From positions 102,624 to 166,623 of the forward strand of contig JAFXQV010000031.1 in assembly GCA_017526785.1 (NCBI GenBank): a DNA stretch of 64,000 bases, in the 5' to 3' direction. A program made the position numbers and the translations under genes. Source of the stretch: Oscillibacter sp. (GTDB lineage: Bacteria; Bacillota; Clostridia; Oscillospirales; Oscillospiraceae). The notes beneath the pieces were generated by a model. That model was given only the letters and a program-made list of their open reading frames with translations. It was not told the origin of the DNA and searched no databases. Shown in pieces: positions 16,115 to 27,582 of this stretch (within the stretch, counting starts at the first letter, position 1; each line of letters opens with the position of its first letter).

Positions 16115-17476
16115 TTACTGAAGAAGCTGGAGGACGCCCTGCGGCTGCTGATTCGCCTGCGCCAGCATGGCCTGCGCGGACTGGACGAGGATGGAGTTCT
16201 TGGTGTACTTCATCATTTCGTCGGCTACGTCGGTGTCACGGATGGTGGACTCTGCGTCCTGAATATTGGTCTGCATGACAGACAGGTTGTTGATGGTGTG
16301 TTCGAGGCGGTTCTGCGTCGCGCCCAAGGTGCCGCGTACGTCGGAAACGGTGTTGATGGCGCCTTGAATGACAGACAGCGCGTCAGAGGCTCCCTTCTGG
16401 GTGCTGATGTCAACGGTGGTAATGGAATCTTTCGACCCGTCGCAACCGTCCTTGCCCAGATTGTAGGAGGCGATATTGCCGATGTCAATCTTCATCTGGT
16501 TGTAGGCGGCGGCGGTATCGCCAATCTGGAGCTGCAAACCATCGTTCTTGCCAAACAGATTCACCTGGAAGTAGATGTCATCAATGGCTTTCTTGCTGCT
16601 GTCAAGATATCCGCTCTCCCACGCAGTATTATCCGTTTGGGTCTGAATGGCACCATCGAAGCTGGCCACTTTATCGCTGCTGTTGAAATTGCCATCCGAG
16701 TCCAGCCCATAAACTTCGATTGTGCCCTTGTTCCATGTAATGGCATAATCATCAACGATAAGGGCTGTATCATCGCTCGCCGCCTCGGTGGCGTCAAATT
16801 CTGCAAGCTCATTCGTTGAGCCGTCCCTTGACATGGTCACATGGAAATCCGCTGTAAGAGCGCCGCCAGTACCAACCTTTTCCGCGTCCAGCTTGATATT
16901 AATCTTCACGCCGGACAAGGCGGCATAGACAGCGCTTTCCACCTTCTCTTTTCCGGCATAGGCCGACTCGAAAGTCAGCCCACCCACAGAGTCCAAATCC
17001 AGACCTTTGGCCAAGTCGTAAGCCTTCTCGGCCTCGGCTGCACTACGAATCTTCTGGGTGCCGTCCAACAGCTTAATGCCGTTGAAGTTGGAGCTGTCGG
17101 AAATACGGTCAATCTCCGTGCGGAGCTTGTCGACTTCCTTCTGCAACTGCTGGCGGTCGAGGTTCTTGTCATACGTGCCGTTGGCGGACTGCTCCGCCAG
17201 CGAGTACATACGGTTCAGCATGGAGTGGACTTCGGTCAACGCGCCTTCGGCGGTCTGCACGAGGCTGATACCGTCCTTCGCGTTCTTCTGCGCGCCTTCC
17301 AGACCCGTGATTTGAGCGCGCATTTTCTCCGAAATCGCCAGACCCGCCGCGTCGTCTCCGGCGCGGTTAATCTTGTAACCGGAGGAGAGCTTCTCAATGT
17401 TCTTGTTGATGACACTCGCGTTGGTGTTGTAGTTGCGATAGGAATTCATCGCCGTGATATTGTGTTGTACGCGCAT
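16115..17476 (-). CDS. hag: Flagellin
   Basis: Filament subunit, 453 residues. The conserved D0/D1 N-terminus is plain (MRVQHNITAMNSYRN, KLSSGYKINRAGDDAAGLAI, SSNFNGIKLLDG), as is the C-terminal coiled segment (TLGATQNRLEHTI, ESTIRDTDVADEMMKYTK) ending QPQGVLQLLQ. The middle 200 residues are the variable surface D2-like region. AAGGAGATG precedes the ATG at good spacing. It is separated from the main flagellar operon and has its own leader with sigma-D and sigma-A promoter candidates and a GGA-loop hairpin. The downstream minus-strand block of lipoproteins may share its transcript. Confidence 0.97.
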   Translation of the reverse strand: MRVQHNITAMNSYRNYNTNASVINKNIEKLSSGYKINRAGDDAAGLAISEKMRAQITGLEGAQKNAKDGISLVQTAEGALTEVHSMLNRMYSLAEQSANGTYDKNLDRQQLQKEVDKLRTEIDRISDSSNFNGIKLLDGTQKIRSAAEAEKAYDLAKGLDLDSVGGLTFESAYAGKEKVESAVYAALSGVKINIKLDAEKVGTGGALTADFHVTMSRDGSTNELAEFDATEAASDDTALIVDDYAITWNKGTIEVYGLDSDGNFNSSDKVASFDGAIQTQTDNTAWESGYLDSSKKAIDDIYFQVNLFGKNDGLQLQIGDTAAAYNQMKIDIGNIASYNLGKDGCDGSKDSITTVDISTQKGASDALSVIQGAINTVSDVRGTLGATQNRLEHTINNLSVMQTNIQDAESTIRDTDVADEMMKYTKNSILVQSAQAMLAQANQQPQGVLQLLQ

Positions 17477-17500
17477 GATAATTCATCTCCTTAAAACTGC

Positions 17501-17523
17501 GCGGTCAGTATCCTTACTGCCGC
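17501..17523 (-). promoter_or_regulatory. Flagellin leader hairpin with AGGA loop (candidate CsrA site)
   Basis: On the mRNA strand GCGG and CCGC, then CAGTA and TACTG, pair around an AGGA tetraloop (one bulged A). It lies just 5' of the AAGGAGATG ribosome site, which holds a second GGA. Two GGA sites at this distance, one covering the Shine-Dalgarno, is the arrangement by which CsrA represses hag in Bacillus. The fold is seen; CsrA binding is inference. Confidence 0.6.
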
Positions 17524-17683
17524 ATATTTTTGGCCTTGCGTCTCTGCTCTTCCTGACATCTGGCCACAACGCCCGGATTTCTTTGACGCGGGACTATTCA
17601 AACGGCCTGCGCATGACCGTTGGAAACATGGGTTTGTGGAAGTTGCTGGAAGTAAATCCAAATGTTTCTTCTTACATTGTCAC

Positions 17684-17712
17684 ATTCTAACAGAAAAGGA
17701 CAGATTTGTCAA
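17684..17712 (-). promoter_or_regulatory. Sigma-A promoter candidate upstream of flagellin
   Basis: On the minus strand TTGACA (17707-17712) and TAGAAT (17684-17689) with a 17-base spacer. This would give a leader of about 200 bases. Confidence 0.65.
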
Positions 17713-17745
17713 GAGGAATTTTTTCCACGAAACCTTTCATCTTTT

Positions 17746-17772
17746 ATATCGACAGTTTCCGAAAAAAATTAA
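17746..17772 (-). promoter_or_regulatory. Sigma-D (FliA) promoter candidate of flagellin
   Basis: On the minus strand TTAA (17769-17772), 15 bases, then GTCGATAT (17746-17753), one base off the GCCGATAT consensus. Spacing and -35 are identical to the site at 58766-58792. Together with 17477-17895, this region holds only flagellin control signals and the V-ATPase terminator; no gene is seen. Confidence 0.6.
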
Positions 17773-17849
17773 GGGGCTACAGGAAAATTTTTCGGTCTGT
17801 ATAGAAACATACAAGGTACTTTTTCATAACGCCGCCAAAACTTACACAA

Positions 17850-17883
17850 GCGGCGCAATCCGGTTGTACGCGAATTGCGCCGC
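17850..17883 (-). terminator. Terminator of the V-ATPase operon
   Basis: GCGGCGCAAT (17850-17859) pairs perfectly with ATTGCGCCGC (17874-17883). On the minus strand it is followed by TTGTGTAAGTTTT, 13 bases after the end of the D-subunit gene. Confidence 0.75.
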
Positions 17884-17895
17884 CCGTGCGGCAAA

Positions 17896-18594
17896 TCAGA
17901 CCTGTGCGGCCTCGGAACCCGCTAACGCTTCCGCGTCGCGTTCGCGGCGTTCGTCAATGGCCTGCTTCAAAATCATGTCCTTGACCTTCATCAGACGCGT
18001 GATGGTGGCGCGGTCGTTCTCGTCGAGCTTCATCGTGATATAGCGTATGGCCTCCTGCGTGTTGGGAATCATGACGTATTCCAGCGCGTTGACGCGGCGG
18101 CGGGTCTTTTCGATTTCCTCGGCCATAAGCTGCGCGGCCTTCTCAATCTGCGCCAGCTTCAACATCTTCCGGAACACCTTCCCGAGCGCGTCCACGGCGT
18201 CGTCGAGTTCGCCGGAGGTGTCCGCGAAACCGTACGGGTAAATATCGGCGTCGGACTTCGTTTTCGTCTCGAACTTGTAGACCGGGACGTTTACCGACAT
18301 AACGTTTTGCGTGGTCATGGTCAGTTCGACACTCTGCTTGGGGTACATCAAGGCCTGCTGGATGGCCTGCGCGCTCATCAGCGCGGACGCCACGGTGAAA
18401 GAGCCGTGTACGGCCATTAAATCCTGTTCGACCTCGGCGCGCAAGGCGCGGACTTCCCGCACAGTGTCCAAAAACTGCTTCATGAGTTCGTCCCGCTTGT
18501 CTTTGAGGAGCTTATGCCCGCGCTGTGCGGTACGGAGTTTCCCTTTCAGGCGGGTCAGTTCCATTCTGGTAGGGCTTACCGTGACATTCGGCAT
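17896..18594 (-). CDS. ntpD: V-type ATPase subunit D
   Basis: Central-stalk rotor subunit of the V1 sector, 232 residues. The N-terminal VSPTRMELTRLKGKLRTAQR and the long flanking coiled coils, with C-terminal TRRRVNALEYVMIPNTQEAI, are family hallmarks. It couples ATP hydrolysis in the A3B3 head to rotation of the K ring. It is the last gene of the operon, 13 bases after ntpB, and is followed by a terminator. Confidence 0.95.
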   Translation of the reverse strand: MPNVTVSPTRMELTRLKGKLRTAQRGHKLLKDKRDELMKQFLDTVREVRALRAEVEQDLMAVHGSFTVASALMSAQAIQQALMYPKQSVELTMTTQNVMSVNVPVYKFETKTKSDADIYPYGFADTSGELDDAVDALGKVFRKMLKLAQIEKAAQLMAEEIEKTRRRVNALEYVMIPNTQEAIRYITMKLDENDRATITRLMKVKDMILKQAIDERRERDAEALAGSEAAQV

Positions 18595-18607
18595 GGCTTA
18601 CCCCTCC

Positions 18608-19987
18608 TTAGTCCTTCTTCGGCCAGTAACGCTCAATCAGTTCAGGTTTGACGCGCTTCAATTCGGCCTTGGGCAGAATGCTCAACAGCTCCCAGCCCAG
18701 ATTCAGCGTCTCTTCAATGGAACGGTTCTCTTCGTAGCCCTGATTGACGTAGCGCCGCTCGAATTCGTCGGCGAATTTGGCGTAAAGCAAATCCGTGGGG
18801 GTCAGCGCGGCCTCGCCCAGAATGCTCATGAGTTCCTTGTTATCCTTGCCCGTGGAGTAGGCGGCAAAAAGCTGGTTCATGGTGTCGGCGTGGTCTTCAC
18901 GCGTTTTGCCCTTGCCCACGCCCTTGTCTTTCAGACGCGACAGGCTCGGCAACACGTCCACCGGGGGGTGAATCCCCTGACGGTACAGGGCGCGGGAAAG
19001 GATAATCTGCCCCTCGGTAATGTACCCGGTCAAGTCGGGGATGGGGTGTGTCTTGTCGTCCTCGGGCATGGTCAGCACGGGAATCATGGTAATAGAGCCG
19101 GGATTTCCAAGGCGGCGTCCGGCGCGTTCGTACAAAGTCGCAAGGTCGGTGTAGAGGTAGCCGGGGAAGCCGCGGCGTCCGGGAACCTCTTTCTTTGCGG
19201 CGGAGACCTCGCGCAGAGCCTCGGCATAATTCGTGATGTCGGTCATGATGACAAGGACGTGCATTTTCTTCTCGAACGCCAGATACTCGGCGGCGGTCAG
19301 CGCCATGCGCGGCGTCGAGATACGTTCCACGGCGGGGTCGTTGGCCAAATTGGAGAAGAGTACCGTTCTGTCAATGGCACCCGTGCGGCGGAACTCGCTC
19401 ACGAAAAATTCCGATTCCTCGAACGTGATACCGATAGCCGCGAACACCACCGCGAAGTTAGAGCCCTCGTCGCCCAGCACTTTCGCCTGACGGGCAATCT
19501 GCGCGGCAAGGTTGGCATGCGGGAGGCCGGAGCCGGAGAAAATCGGCAGTTTCTGCCCGCGAACCAGCGTGTTCAGGCCGTCGATAGTGGAGACGCCCGT
19601 CTGAATAAATTCGTTGGGGTAGTCGCGGGCGGCGGGGTTCATGGGGAGGCCGTTAATGTCGCGGTACTCCTCGGGGAGGATGTCGGGGCCGCCGTCGATA
19701 GGCTGTCCCATGCCGTTGAACACGCGCCCGAGCATGTCGCCGGATACGCCCAGTTCGAGCGGGTGTCCCAGAAAGCGGACTTTCGCGTTTGCCAGATTGA
19801 TTCCGGCGGCGCTCTCGAAAAGCTGTACTACGGCCGTGTCGCCGTTGACTTCCAGCACCTTTCCGCGCCGGACAGAGCCGTCGTGCAGTTCGACTTCCAC
19901 CAGTTCGTCATAGGTGACGTTCTCGACCATGCGAACCATCATCAGCGGGCTGACGACTTCTTCCACAGTTTTGTATTCCCGAATCAC
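18608..19987 (-). CDS. ntpB: V-type ATPase subunit B
   Basis: Non-catalytic regulatory subunit of the A3B3 hexamer, 459 residues as expected. The N-terminus [39 protein letters not shown] in place of a full P-loop, and [20 protein letters not shown] identify subunit B rather than A. The GTG start overlaps the ntpA stop by four bases, with GGAGGTG inside ntpA as its ribosome site, so the two are translationally coupled, as suits a fixed 3:3 ratio. Confidence 0.96.
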   Translation of the reverse strand: MIREYKTVEEVVSPLMMVRMVENVTYDELVEVELHDGSVRRGKVLEVNGDTAVVQLFESAAGINLANAKVRFLGHPLELGVSGDMLGRVFNGMGQPIDGGPDILPEEYRDINGLPMNPAARDYPNEFIQTGVSTIDGLNTLVRGQKLPIFSGSGLPHANLAAQIARQAKVLGDEGSNFAVVFAAIGITFEESEFFVSEFRRTGAIDRTVLFSNLANDPAVERISTPRMALTAAEYLAFEKKMHVLVIMTDITNYAEALREVSAAKKEVPGRRGFPGYLYTDLATLYERAGRRLGNPGSITMIPVLTMPEDDKTHPIPDLTGYITEGQIILSRALYRQGIHPPVDVLPSLSRLKDKGVGKGKTREDHADTMNQLFAAYSTGKDNKELMSILGEAALTPTDLLYAKFADEFERRYVNQGYEENRSIEETLNLGWELLSILPKAELKRVKPELIERYWPKKD

Positions 19988-21756
19988 GCGTTTTCACCTC
20001 CCTGCGCGGCGATTTCCTCGATTTGCTGTGCCATGTCCGCCCTCATTTGCGCGTAGGCGTCCTTGTACTGGTCGACGGGTACGCTCTTGGCGCGGCCGAT
20101 AGTCTCGCGCACCGGAATGGCGAACAGCTTCATTACGTCGGCACCCTTGGCAATGGCGGCGCGGCAGAGCTTGTCGTATTCCAGCACCATGGAAAGAAGC
20201 CGCGCCTGCCGGTCGTAACTGGAATAGCCGTCAATGTCCGTGAATGCGTTCTGCTGTAGGAAGTCCTCGCGTACCATGCGGGCGGTCTCGAGCGTCAACT
20301 GGTCGGCCGGGGACAGAGAATCCTTACCGACTAACTGCACGATTTCATTCAGGCTGGCCTCATTTTGCAAAATGCTCATGGCCTTGGCGCGGTTCTGCAT
20401 GAACGATTCCCCGAAATTCTCGTCAAACCACGGCTTCAGGGAATCCAGATAGAGTGAGTAGGAATTCAGCCAGTTAATGGCGGGGAAGTGGCGGCGATAC
20501 GCAAGGGACGAATCCAGCGCCCAGAACACTTTGACGATACGCATTGTGGCCTGAGACACGGGTTCGGAGAGGTCGCCGCCCGGGGGCGACACCGCGCCCA
20601 CGGCCGTCAGACTGCCGCGCCGCTCGTCGGAACCGATACACTCCACGCTCCCGGCGCGTTCGTAGAACTGCGCGAGGCGCGACGCCAGATAGGCCGGGTA
20701 GCCCTCTTCGCCGGGCATTTCCTCCAGACGTCCGGACATTTCGCGCAGAGCCTCCGCCCAGCGGGACGTGGAATCGGCGATAACCGCCACGTCATAGCCC
20801 ATGTCGCGGAAATACTCGGCAATCGTAATGCCAGTGTAGACGGACGCTTCCCGCGCCGCCACGGGCATGTCGGAAGTGTTGGCAATCAGCACCGTACGTT
20901 TCATCAGGCTTTCGCCCGTACGGGGGTCTTTGAGTTCGGGGAACTCGCGCAGAACGTCCGTCATTTCGTTTCCGCGCTCGCCGCAGCCGATGTAAACGAC
21001 GATGTCCACGTCAGACCATTTCGCCAGTTGGTGTTGCACGACGGTCTTGCCGGAGCCGAACGGCCCCGGAACGGCGGCCGTGCCGCCCTTGGCAATCGGA
21101 AACAGGGTGTCGATGATACGCTGTCCGGAGCAGAGGGGGCGCTTCGGGGGATACTTGGTCGTGTAGGGACGCCCCACGCGAACCGGCCACTTCTGCGTCA
21201 TGGTCAGCGGCACTTCCTCGCCGTCGTCCTTTTTGAGTACGGCGACGGTCTCCGTGACGTTGAAAGAGCCGCTTTGAATGCTCTTAATCGTGCCTTTCAG
21301 ATTCGGCGGCACCATGATTTTGTGAAGCACGACGGCGGTTTCCTGTACGGTGCCGATAACGTCGCCGCCGATGACCTTCGCGCCGGGTTCGACCACGGCC
21401 TGAAAGTCCCATTTCTTCTCGCGGTCGACGGCGGGGACTTCGACGCCCCTTGTGATACAAGCGCCGACTTTCTCGACAATGCGCTCCAACGGGCGCTGGA
21501 TACCGTCGTAAATGCCCTCAATCATGCCGGGGGCGAGTTCGACGCTCATGGGCGCTCCGGTCGTGACGACCTCCGCGCCGGGGCCGAGGCCGGATGTCTC
21601 CTCGTAGACCTGAATGGAGGCGGTGTCGCCCTTCATGGTCAGGATTTCGCCAATCAGGCGCTGTGGACCCACGCGCACCACGTCGGACATATTCGCGTCG
21701 GCAAGTCCGGTGGCGACCACCAGCGGCCCGGATACTTTTACTACTTTACCGCTCAA
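19984..21756 (-). CDS. ntpA: V-type ATPase catalytic subunit A
   Basis: Catalytic ATP-hydrolysing or -synthesising subunit, 590 residues. Walker A GPFGSGKT lies at 231-238; the long non-homologous insert (about 110-200) typical of A subunits precedes it; [12 protein letters not shown] and [17 protein letters not shown] follow. The TTG start is used because GAAAGAAGG precedes it and it gives the conserved [18 protein letters not shown]-terminus. Whether the enzyme pumps or synthesises is not decided by this sequence. Confidence 0.96.
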   Translation of the reverse strand: MSGKVVKVSGPLVVATGLADANMSDVVRVGPQRLIGEILTMKGDTASIQVYEETSGLGPGAEVVTTGAPMSVELAPGMIEGIYDGIQRPLERIVEKVGACITRGVEVPAVDREKKWDFQAVVEPGAKVIGGDVIGTVQETAVVLHKIMVPPNLKGTIKSIQSGSFNVTETVAVLKKDDGEEVPLTMTQKWPVRVGRPYTTKYPPKRPLCSGQRIIDTLFPIAKGGTAAVPGPFGSGKTVVQHQLAKWSDVDIVVYIGCGERGNEMTDVLREFPELKDPRTGESLMKRTVLIANTSDMPVAAREASVYTGITIAEYFRDMGYDVAVIADSTSRWAEALREMSGRLEEMPGEEGYPAYLASRLAQFYERAGSVECIGSDERRGSLTAVGAVSPPGGDLSEPVSQATMRIVKVFWALDSSLAYRRHFPAINWLNSYSLYLDSLKPWFDENFGESFMQNRAKAMSILQNEASLNEIVQLVGKDSLSPADQLTLETARMVREDFLQQNAFTDIDGYSSYDRQARLLSMVLEYDKLCRAAIAKGADVMKLFAIPVRETIGRAKSVPVDQYKDAYAQMRADMAQQIEEIAAQGGENA

Positions 21757-21789
21757 TACTAAAACCCTTCTTTCAATCTCCGTCGGGGC

Positions 21790-22107
21790 TTAGAGGATAT
21801 CCGCGCCTACGGCGCGTTCAATCGCCCGCTGGATGTTCTCGCGCCCGACGCCTAACGAACCCTCCCGCCCCGGAATCAGGATAATCGCGGGGCGGAGTTC
21901 GTCCTTGTAGCGGGAAATCACGTCGGGCAGTGCCACGGCCAGACGTTCCGTCAGATAGATGACCGCGTAATCGGATTTGGCCAGTTCGCGGATTTTGTCC
22001 CGCGCCTCTTCGGGGGACGTGACGGGGAACGTATCCAGCCCGAGCGCCTGAAAGCCCATGACGGATTCCCAGTCGCCGATAACGGCGATACGCCATGTTG
22101 TGGCCAT
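21790..22107 (-). CDS. ntpG: V-type ATPase subunit F (ntpG)
   Basis: 105-residue stalk subunit; the N-terminal WRIAVIGDWESVMGFQALGL is the family signature of the F/G subunit that binds subunit D at the stalk. It lies between ntpC and ntpA, as in Enterococcus. Naming differs between species (atpF or ntpG). Confidence 0.92.
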   Translation of the reverse strand: MATTWRIAVIGDWESVMGFQALGLDTFPVTSPEEARDKIRELAKSDYAVIYLTERLAVALPDVISRYKDELRPAIILIPGREGSLGVGRENIQRAIERAVGADIL

Positions 22108-22119
22108 GCAATCCCCTCC

Positions 22120-23103
22120 TTACACGTACCCGGCGCGGAGCCGGGAGCGGATAACGTCGGCGGACAGCCCGGCGGCGCGGCCTAACAGCAGAATCCGGAG
22201 ATTTGTGTATTCCGTCTCTTTCGCCGCGAGGTACGCCACAAGCGGCGCGTCGCCGAACGGCACGAACTGCGCCGCCGTCAGGTAGTCCATGGCCGCGTCG
22301 TCGCAGAGTTTCTCGAAGGCGGTCAGGCTTGCGCCCTTGACGGCCTCCGCGCCGGACTCGGCGGCGGCGGCAAGCGGCGTCGGGGCGTAGAGTTCCGGCA
22401 GGCTTCCGCCGTTGGCGACGGAAAGCACGCTGTCCGCGTCGAGTTCGCCGCCGTCCAGAAGCACACCTTTCAGAAAGTCGGCGTTGCGCCCCATGCGGAG
22501 CGTACGGACAAGCGCCCGTAAATTTTCGGTGTCAATCATCAGGCGGACGTAGCCTTGCAGAAACGCGCTCCCGGTGCCGTCGGCAATGGCGCACAAGTCG
22601 GCGTACATGTGGCGGTCAAGCGCGATATCGCTTAACTGCGGGTCGCGGGTGGTCTCCAGAATTTCCTTGGCCTCCGCGACGGCCGCGCCCAGTTCGCCGG
22701 GCAGGCCGTCCGGGTCGCCCAAGAGTTCCTCCGCCGGGACGCGCCCCAGACCGCTGAACATCGTTTCGGGGTTCGTGCCGAGCGCCGCCGCCTTGACGGC
22801 CGCTTTCGCGTTGTGGTAGTCGTACCGGACGCGGAAGAAGTCCAGATAACGCGTATCCGGCGCGCCGTCGGCGAGGTCGCGGAACGTCTCCTCACGGATT
22901 GCGGCTATAGCCGCGTCCATGGCCTCCGGGCGGCTGGCGTCGAGGTCGGGGTATCCACTCTCCTGTAGAAGTTTCGCGGTGTCCTCCCCGGTACGCGCCT
23001 CTAAAAGCTGTTCCATGCGCTCCCGGCTCAGCAGTCCGTTCTCCATTGCCCGGATACGGGTCGAAATCGCTAAATAGTCGGTGTCTCTGATACCTTTCGC
23101 CAT
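22120..23103 (-). CDS. ntpC: V-type ATPase subunit C
   Basis: 327 residues, mainly alpha-helical, of the V-ATPase C/AC39 family. It caps the K ring and links it to the D-F stalk. ISTRIRAMENGLLSRERMEQ at the start and the repeated Ala-rich helices fit the family. It begins 12 bases after ntpE ends and ends 12 bases before ntpG, in canonical order. Confidence 0.92.
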   Translation of the reverse strand: MAKGIRDTDYLAISTRIRAMENGLLSRERMEQLLEARTGEDTAKLLQESGYPDLDASRPEAMDAAIAAIREETFRDLADGAPDTRYLDFFRVRYDYHNAKAAVKAAALGTNPETMFSGLGRVPAEELLGDPDGLPGELGAAVAEAKEILETTRDPQLSDIALDRHMYADLCAIADGTGSAFLQGYVRLMIDTENLRALVRTLRMGRNADFLKGVLLDGGELDADSVLSVANGGSLPELYAPTPLAAAAESGAEAVKGASLTAFEKLCDDAAMDYLTAAQFVPFGDAPLVAYLAAKETEYTNLRILLLGRAAGLSADVIRSRLRAGYV

Positions 23104-23115
23104 AGCGTTTCCCCC

Positions 23116-23733
23116 TCACGAGGCCGACGCCTTGCGCAGTTCGGTTTTTTCCGGGAACAGCGTCCGCGCAACCGCCCCGGCGGTTCCGGCGCGTTGCAGG
23201 CGAACCAGCGTCTCAAAGGTGCAGTTGACCTCCACGTTGCGGCCTTTCAGGATGAAGCCGCCCGCGATGTCGGCCGTGCTGTCGGACAGCCTGATGGACT
23301 TGCCATACTTCTTGTTGGCGGCGTCCACGGCCTTTTTCCCGACGCTGGCGCGGTCTTTCTTGGAGAAAACCGCTTCCTCTTCGCCGCCCGTCGACGCCTC
23401 CGCCATTAGCTTGGCAAGCACGTCAATGTAGACATGCTCGGGCATTTCGCGGAGCAGTTCCAACGCGCGCGCGTACGCCGCCTCGACCATTTCCTGACGC
23501 GCCGCAAGCGTGACTTTCCGCGCCTCCATGTGCGCCATGCTCACGAGACGCTCTTCCCGTTCTGCGGCGGCCTTTTCGTTCTGTTCGGAAAGCGCCGTAC
23601 GTTCGCGGTCGGCCTGCGCCCGGAAACGTTCCGTGATTTCGGTCGCCTCGTCGCGGCCTTTGCGGAGAATGTCGTTGACCTGTTCCTGCGCGTCCAGTGC
23701 GATACGCTGTGTGATGCGTTCAATTCCGTTCAT
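23116..23733 (-). CDS. ntpE: V-type ATPase subunit E
   Basis: 205-residue peripheral-stalk subunit. A long charged coiled coil occupies residues 1-110 (ALDAQEQVNDILRKGRDEA) and a mixed alpha/beta C-terminal part ends with the typical GGFILKGRNVEVNCTFETLV. It pairs with the H (ntpF) subunit as a stator. Ribosome site AAAGGGG precedes the ATG. Confidence 0.93.
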   Translation of the reverse strand: MNGIERITQRIALDAQEQVNDILRKGRDEATEITERFRAQADRERTALSEQNEKAAAEREERLVSMAHMEARKVTLAARQEMVEAAYARALELLREMPEHVYIDVLAKLMAEASTGGEEEAVFSKKDRASVGKKAVDAANKKYGKSIRLSDSTADIAGGFILKGRNVEVNCTFETLVRLQRAGTAGAVARTLFPEKTELRKASAS

Positions 23734-23759
23734 CGTTGAACAACCCCTTTCTAACGGGG

Positions 23760-26259
<2,500 letters not shown>

Positions 26260-26574
26260 TCAGCGCCCCACGACCTTTCTGACAATGTAATCCGCGGCTT
26301 TGTTGAGGTTCTTCCGCGCCGCCTGACGGAGTTTGTCGCCCTCCGCCCGCGCCTCTTGGTCGATTTCCCGCGCCTTGACTTCGGCGCGTTCCTCCGCCTG
26401 ACGCATGAGCTTTCTGCGTTCCTCCGCCGCGCCCGCCCGGACTTCCTTTATCAAGGCTTCGCCGTTCCTCTCGGCGTCGGCGAGGAGCTGGCGCGCCTCC
26501 GCTTGGGCGTCCGCAATCCGTTTTTGTCCTTCCTGTTCCGCGTCCGCCACTTTCTGGATTGCTTCCAAGGACAT
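26260..26574 (-). CDS. ntpF: V-type ATPase subunit H/G (peripheral stalk)
   Basis: 104 residues, almost wholly a charged Ala/Glu/Arg heptad coiled coil (DAEQEGQKRIADAQAEARQL), the usual look of the first gene of bacterial V-ATPase operons, whose product pairs with subunit E. The sequence is too simple for a firm family score by eye; position and length make the call. It is the operon's first gene behind the promoter at 26677-26705. Confidence 0.85.
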   Translation of the reverse strand: MSLEAIQKVADAEQEGQKRIADAQAEARQLLADAERNGEALIKEVRAGAAEERRKLMRQAEERAEVKAREIDQEARAEGDKLRQAARKNLNKAADYIVRKVVGR

Positions 26575-26652
26575 CTTCTATCACCTTCTCTCCGGATTGT
26601 CCCTCCGGTTTTGACGTTCCGCCGCCCGTTTCCAGCGTTTTCCATGGGAAGT

Positions 26653-26705
26653 TGTCGAAAACGGACAGTCTAATCTATTATAGGGGATATTCGCCCCACA
26701 AGCAA
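26653..26705 (-). promoter_or_regulatory. V-ATPase operon promoter with a Spo0A-box-like site just downstream
   Basis: On the minus strand TTGCTT (26700-26705), 17 bases, TATAAT (26677-26682). About 20 bases past the -10 lies TTCGACA (26653-26659), a perfect 7-base match to the Spo0A box, where bound protein could block transcription. Upstream, TTTCCACA (26770-26777) and TGTGGAAA (26792-26799) form an inverted repeat. Nothing else is seen in 26575-26887. Confidence 0.6.
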
Positions 26706-26887
26706 GGAATTTCTGGATAACGCATGGATTTTCGTGTATTTGCACAATTTCCACGGCGTTTTTCCGACGTTTCCACAATATCCGTACATTCTGTGGAAAA
26801 CGTTCCGGCGGCGCGCAATCCAGTAAACATGCGACATTGGAAACCTTGGCGCATTCCGGAAGCGTACAGGCCTGATAAAAACAAAAA

Positions 26888-26918
26888 GACGGCGCAATCC
26901 ATTTCAAATTGCGCCGTC
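26888..26918 (-). terminator. Strong intrinsic terminator of the nuclease gene
   Basis: GACGGCGCAAT (26888-26898) pairs perfectly with ATTGCGCCGTC (26908-26918). On the minus strand it is followed by TTTTTGTTTTT, 15 bases after the end of the gene at 26934. Confidence 0.9.
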
Positions 26919-26933
26919 TACGTAAGGAGTTTT

Positions 26934-27317
26934 TTAATAATGTTTTCGATTCTTAACCATACGCCGATATTCTTTTTCATGGATATGCCAGAATGTCATA
27001 ATAGAATTGCGATATTCTGGAGGGAGTTCCGGCGTACGCAAACGTAAGACGAGGTTAAAATGCAACATTTCATTATCGGCGGGAAATGCCTTGAGAAGAT
27101 TTACAGTGTTGTGCGGATGGTCTCTATCTTCCAAAATATGTGCCGGATTAGATAAAATATCAGGAATAAATTCCTGATAAGCGTCAAAATCACCATGATG
27201 TCTTTTATTGATGTGAGCTATCCGCTCTTTGGTAATAATTACCTCGTCTGTATCAAGATTTGCCACAACCATTTGAAATCGCTCGACTTGGATTTTCCCC
27301 ATTGTGAATACGGTCAT
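26934..27317 (-). CDS. PBECR-type (Barnase-EndoU-ColicinE5/D-RelE-like) nuclease-fold protein
   Basis: 127 residues, a single small domain without signal or membrane segment. Family-type landmarks in order: VIITKERIAHINKRHHGDFD, a stretch of acidic helix ending NPAHILED, LHFNLVLRLRT and YRNSIMTFWHIHEKEYRRMV with a basic end. His and Arg residues in these blocks are the expected RNase-like catalytic set. PBECR domains are usually toxin or phage-module nucleases. The start ATG (AAGGAG eight bases before) is preferred over a GTG that lies inside the ribosome site. The gene is more AT-rich than its neighbours and has no protein partner; instead a structured RNA and terminator precede it. Confidence 0.75.
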   Translation of the reverse strand: MTVFTMGKIQVERFQMVVANLDTDEVIITKERIAHINKRHHGDFDAYQEFIPDILSNPAHILEDRDHPHNTVNLLKAFPADNEMLHFNLVLRLRTPELPPEYRNSIMTFWHIHEKEYRRMVKNRKHY

Positions 27318-27396
27318 GAAAATCACTCCTTCATTTTTGTTCAGTTGTCAAGGTACACATTCCACTCGGAAAATTCCGGGCGTTTCAGTGTTAGGG

Positions 27397-27453
27397 AAAA
27401 AGACCTCTTCTGAATACCTCCATGTAAACCATCATTCAGGTGTTGAATAGGTC
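27397..27453 (-). terminator. Terminator between the structured RNA and the nuclease gene
   Basis: On the minus strand an outer GACCT/AGGTC pair (27449-27453 with 27402-27406) encloses an inner CTGAAT/ATTCAG pair (27434-27439 with 27410-27415), followed by TTTTT (27397-27401). It lies 80 bases before the nuclease start, so it can limit read-through. Confidence 0.7.
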
Positions 27454-27576
27454 TAAATAAAGGGAGCTTTGGCGGGCGTCCCCGTCTCCCGCATCTCTCA
27501 GGGTTTCCCCTTGTCATTACCAGCGGCGCGTGGTTGGGACGAAATTTACCACCTCAAAGCTCCCATTCATTTAACA
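27452..27576 (-). ncRNA. Compact structured RNA with loop-loop contact, upstream of the nuclease gene
   Basis: Read on the minus strand: a 10-bp closing stem (27555-27564 with 27462-27471); hairpin GUGGU/ACCAC (27548-27552 with 27530-27534) with a 13-base loop; hairpin AGGG-GAAA-CCCU (27500-27511); hairpin GCGGG/CCCGC (27488-27492 with 27472-27476) stacked on the closing stem. The loop sequence CGUCCC of the first hairpin is complementary to GGGACG in the last loop, which allows a kissing interaction. UUUAUUU follows the closing stem. I do not recognise it as a known riboswitch, 6S, SRP or tmRNA. It could be a free RNA, an aptamer leader or an RNA antitoxin. Structure is by eye. Confidence 0.6.
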
Positions 27577-27582
27577 TAAACG

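Noticed and set aside
26740..26800. DnaA-box cluster or replication origin
   Set aside because: Only one relaxed match and two weak ones; no dnaA, dnaN or AT-rich unwinding element near.
27452..27576. Identification of the structured RNA as 6S RNA, TPP riboswitch, T-box or SRP RNA
   Set aside because: Lacks the 6S central bubble layout, the TPP ACCUGAU core, a T-box and the SRP GGAAGCAG/GGUNA-type core. A CUGAGA match alone is not enough.
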